From positions 1-9,566 of the forward strand of contig CAYNNQ010000058.1 of the NCBI GenBank assembly GCA_964398785.1: a stretch of DNA of 9,566 bases. The letters run 5' to 3'. The notes beneath the pieces are model-generated. The model was given only the letters and a program-made list of their open reading frames with translations, had not been told where the DNA came from and searched no databases. Each line of letters opens with the position of its first letter. The stretch's first letter is position 1. The DNA comes from CAYNNQ01 sp964398785 (GTDB lineage Bacteria > Desulfobacterota > Desulfovibrionia > Desulfovibrionales > Desulfonatronovibrionaceae). A program made the position numbers and the translations under genes. Below are positions 7,054 through 9,566 of this stretch, in pieces.

Positions 7054-8652
7054 ATGACAATTGACGTTCTCCAGAAACTGTTTTTCATCCTTATAATCGC
7101 TCTTTTAGCAGTTGGTTGTGCCCCTAAAAAAGATCGCTTGGAATCCAAGATGGACTACCAAAAACTGCAGGAGGCTGTTAAGGCCGAACAAAAGAAACTG
7201 ATAGAAGCCCGTAAACAGGAAAAAAAGAAGCTGGAAAAAAAGGGGCGGAAAAAAGAACTGCCGGTCGAGCCTGAGGTCCCGGAATATAATCCTTTGCGGG
7301 AAACCAAAATCTCCATTTCCGTCAAAAACGAACCGTTGCATGATATACTGTATGTAGTGGCCCGAAACGCCGGACTGAATTTGATCATCGACCCCCAGGT
7401 TTCCATGGAAAACAAGGTGACCATGAGCTTCGAGGACACCCCCTCTTCCGTGGTTATGGACCGCCTGTTAAGTTCTTATGATCTTGCCTACGAGGTTGAG
7501 GATAACGTCCTGCGTATAAAGAGATTCGTCGAACGCTCTTTTAACCTCAACTTCCTCAATTCCGAAACTTCGGTCAATATAAGCAGTGGCGGAGACATCT
7601 TCGGCAGTGCCAGTGCAGAAGGTGGGAGTAACAATCTTAGCGGCAATTTCCAGCTACAATCCACACCTGGAAGCAATGGGGAAGGAGGCAACTCCCTGTA
7701 CGGATTGTTAAGTCAAAACATTGAATCCATACTGAATCAAGGCGGTAAATCTTCAAGCGGACATTTCACCTTGGACAGCACCGCCGGGACCCTTTATGTA
7801 AAAGCAGCTCCCTCCAAAGTGGAAGCAATTGCGGATATAGTCTCCCAGCTCAAGAAGAAGCTTTCCAAGCAGGTGGTTATAGACGCCCAGATGATCGAAG
7901 TAAGCCTCAGCGACAGTTTCCAGCTGGGAATAGATTGGTCCGTGGTCCAACAAAGGCTTATTAACGGGGCGATGGGCCAATATGGAGTAGGATGGGCCGG
8001 TACAAGCTTTGACGGTGAAACAGGATTCGGTACCAGAAACATGGAGGGCAATGAGGGCCCCCTGGTTATCGACACCACCGAAGACATGCAAGACAGCCCG
8101 GAAACCGCAATATCCTCGACCATAAACGCCCTGGAAACATTCGGCGGACTCAAGACCGTATCCAACCCGCACGTGCGCACCAGGCACGGGCAGCCGGCCC
8201 TGGTCACGTCCGGGCAATCCATGAGCTATATCAAGGAAATTACCAAGAGTACCAATTCCGATACAGGGGATACGGACATCACCACGGACACTGCCTCGGC
8301 TTTTGAAGGGGTCATGCTAGGGGTGGTGCCGTTCATAAACAAGAACAATAGCGTGGACTTAAATATTTTCCCCATTACCAGTAAAGTGGATCTCTCCAAT
8401 AAACAAACCTTCGCCGACGGCTCCTCGGTAATACTGCCCAAAGTCAAGGTGCGCAACGTAAACACACATGTACGTGTGGATGATGACGCGGTTATTATCC
8501 TCGGAGGACTCATCTATAAGGAAACAGACAAAGATGACCGCCAGACTCCGGGTCTGGGCTCCATACCCGGAGCGGGGTGGCTGTTCAAAAACCGCAAGGA
8601 ATCCGCGGAAACAAAAGAATTGGTAATCATAATGCACATCCGGGTGGTTTAG
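7054..8652 (+). CDS. mshL: MshL-type outer-membrane secretin lipoprotein
   Basis: This forms the outer-membrane ring through which the pilus or substrate passes. The signal peptide ends in a lipobox, AVGC, with the lipidated cysteine at C22; position +2 is Ala, which allows outer-membrane sorting. A Lys/Glu-rich stretch spans about 25-80. An N0/STN-like domain at 86-155 begins ISISVKNEPLHDILYVVARN. A Ser/Gly/Asn-rich segment covers about 175-236, and an N1/secretin_N domain follows (TLYVKAAPSKVEAIADIV). The secretin core starts near 274 (VVIDAQMIEVSLSDS), with TVSNPHV at 368-374 and the C-terminal signature TPGLGSIPGAGWLFK at 498-512. At 532 aa it is complete, near the usual MshL length. AAGG lies 7-10 nt before the ATG. 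The stop shares a base with the next start codon. Confidence 0.94.
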   Translation: MTIDVLQKLFFILIIALLAVGCAPKKDRLESKMDYQKLQEAVKAEQKKLIEARKQEKKKLEKKGRKKELPVEPEVPEYNPLRETKISISVKNEPLHDILYVVARNAGLNLIIDPQVSMENKVTMSFEDTPSSVVMDRLLSSYDLAYEVEDNVLRIKRFVERSFNLNFLNSETSVNISSGGDIFGSASAEGGSNNLSGNFQLQSTPGSNGEGGNSLYGLLSQNIESILNQGGKSSSGHFTLDSTAGTLYVKAAPSKVEAIADIVSQLKKKLSKQVVIDAQMIEVSLSDSFQLGIDWSVVQQRLINGAMGQYGVGWAGTSFDGETGFGTRNMEGNEGPLVIDTTEDMQDSPETAISSTINALETFGGLKTVSNPHVRTRHGQPALVTSGQSMSYIKEITKSTNSDTGDTDITTDTASAFEGVMLGVVPFINKNNSVDLNIFPITSKVDLSNKQTFADGSSVILPKVKVRNVNTHVRVDDDAVIILGGLIYKETDKDDRQTPGLGSIPGAGWLFKNRKESAETKELVIIMHIRVV

Positions 8653-9530
8653 TGAGTCTCATATATAAGAGCCTTCAACAATTAAAAAAACACACAGGTG
8701 ATACTGGGGTCTCTGTTTCCTACTCCCAGTTGAATAGCAAACAGGTATGGCCGTGGCGCACAATTGTTACAGCCATTGGCTTGAGTGTTCTTATGCTAAT
8801 CCTGTTTTTTCTTTTGCAGAGCCAAATAGAGCAGGCCCGCAAAAAAAGCCTGGAAAATTCAAAAAAGGACGCCGGCCAATCCGGTAAACAGGTGCGTCAA
8901 AAGATCGTCTCCCCCTCCCTTGCAAACTCCACACAAAAAGCCGAAGCTTCCCCGACCAAGCGGGAGACAAAAAACCGAACCCAAACCACTTCTTCCCTTC
9001 CCCGAAAAGCGAAAACAGACAAAGTAATGCAGGCGGATTCAAAACAGCCCGAACAGGAGGAAAAGCCCCCTCCCCCGCCTTCCTCTGCTCAGAAAAATAT
9101 CCCCCAAAAAGCATCTCCTGCACCGCGCTCAAAAGATTCCGCGCTCGCGGAGAACTTTAGCAATAAGGTACAGAAAAATCAGGCTATTTTGGAACTGGAA
9201 AACAAACTGCGCTCCAGTTTGGGCAAACCGCGGCACTTTTCCTCGCTTCTGGCAAAGTTGCAGGAAAAAACCGGGAAAAATAGCTCGGTAGTGCACAAAT
9301 GGCAGGGATTCCAGGCATTAAACCAGGACAACTATGCTCTGGCGGAAAAAAGGTTCCAGGAATGCCTGCAAGAAAATGGCCCGAATCTTGCTTTAAAAAT
9401 AAATGTCGTTTTGGCCCAAATCGGGCAGCAAAAATTAAAGCCAGCACTAAAGAATGTGAACGAACTTTTGCTAAAACACCCGGAAAACGAAAAATTAACC
9501 AACCTCAAGGAATATTTGACAGAAAGATAA
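8652..9530 (+). CDS. mshN: MshN-like inner-membrane TPR protein (GTG start)
   Basis: I place the start at the GTG at 8652, whose G is the last base of the secretin TAG stop; an upstream in-frame ATG at 8577 would overlap the conserved secretin C-terminus. The GTG gives MSLIYKSLQQLKK, close to the typical MshN/GspB opening, and GGGTGG just upstream can serve as a ribosome binding site. The product is 292 aa: a short cytoplasmic segment, one TM at about 37-55, a long Lys/Pro/Ser/Gln-rich periplasmic linker to about 180, then helical repeats at about 190-290 with TPR-like spacing (ALNQDNYALAEKRFQECLQ; KPALKNVNELLLKHPENE). MshN proteins are bitopic TPR proteins of MSHA clusters thought to help pilus assembly. 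It directly follows mshL, as in the vibrio mshL-M-N order. Confidence 0.82.
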   Translation: MSLIYKSLQQLKKHTGDTGVSVSYSQLNSKQVWPWRTIVTAIGLSVLMLILFFLLQSQIEQARKKSLENSKKDAGQSGKQVRQKIVSPSLANSTQKAEASPTKRETKNRTQTTSSLPRKAKTDKVMQADSKQPEQEEKPPPPPSSAQKNIPQKASPAPRSKDSALAENFSNKVQKNQAILELENKLRSSLGKPRHFSSLLAKLQEKTGKNSSVVHKWQGFQALNQDNYALAEKRFQECLQENGPNLALKINVVLAQIGQQKLKPALKNVNELLLKHPENEKLTNLKEYLTER

Positions 9531-9549
9531 AAATAAGATTAAACTTTAC

Positions 9550-9566
9550 ATGAGAAAGCCAAACTT
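9550..9566 (+). CDS. Possible start of a further gene, cut by the window edge
   Basis: An ATG at 9550, 19 nt after the mshN stop, opens a frame reading MRKPN to the edge. An AAGAT at 9535-9539 could be a weak ribosome binding site. The basic start would suit a prepilin leader, and minor or major pilin genes often follow in MSHA clusters, but five codons cannot establish this. Confidence 0.3.

Noticed and set aside
7753..8222. Two overlapping minus-strand open frames of about 150 codons inside the secretin gene
   Set aside because: The secretin frame carries conserved motifs through this whole stretch; the antisense translations show no family features.
8577..8651. ATG at 8577 as the start of the MshN-like protein
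   Set aside because: It would put 25 residues in a frame overlapping the conserved secretin C-terminus and hide the typical MSLI..LQQLKK start, which begins exactly at the GTG at 8652.
1..9566. CRISPR arrays, tRNA or rRNA genes, transposases, phage genes
   Set aside because: No regularly spaced repeats, no cloverleaf-like sequence and no mobile-element protein were seen on either strand.

Overview
This window is almost wholly an MSHA-type (mannose-sensitive haemagglutinin) type IV pilus / type II secretion-like assembly cluster. Eight genes lie on the + strand, with a likely ninth starting at the right edge. The outer-membrane secretin with a lipoprotein signal shows a Gram-negative, two-membrane host. 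The gene order, the roughly balanced base composition and the style of the ExeA/MshE/MshL proteins suggest a deltaproteobacterial lineage (Desulfobacterota, perhaps Desulfovibrionales). That assignment is inference from protein character only.

Layout: (1) positions 1-1422, an ExeA/MshM-type AAA+ ATPase with a membrane segment and a C-terminal peptidoglycan-binding domain, cut off at the 5' edge. (2) 1426-3078, an MshE/GspE assembly ATPase with an N-terminal MshEN cyclic-di-GMP-binding domain. (3) 3078-4313, the MshG/GspF inner-membrane platform protein. (4) 4314-4769, a small one-TM coiled-coil protein in the PilO/MshJ/GspM position. (5) 4773-6107, a one-TM MshI/GspL/PilN-like protein. Genes 1-5 are packed with gaps of 0-3 nt or a 1-nt overlap and are surely co-transcribed. 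(6) 6108-6411, a 304-nt non-coding gap with a promoter-like sequence, a direct repeat and a symmetric 44-nt stem-loop. (7) 6412-7041, a GspC/PilP/MshK-like protein. (8) 7054-8652, the MshL-type secretin lipoprotein. (9) 8652-9530, an MshN-like TPR protein starting at a GTG that overlaps the secretin stop. (10) 9550-end, the first codons of a probable further gene.

How the parts fit: MshE supplies ATP-driven force to the MshG platform. The small TM protein, the MshI-like protein and the PilP/GspC-like protein form the inner-membrane alignment subcomplex that reaches the secretin. The MshM/ExeA-like ATPase with its peptidoglycan-binding tail, and MshN, probably help insert the secretin through the cell wall. 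No pilin or prepilin peptidase gene is complete in the window, so the substrate (adhesive pilus or secreted pseudopilus) cannot be read here. The most specific prediction is control of the ATPase by cyclic di-GMP. I see no wholly novel system; the least explained stretch is the gap between genes 5 and 7.
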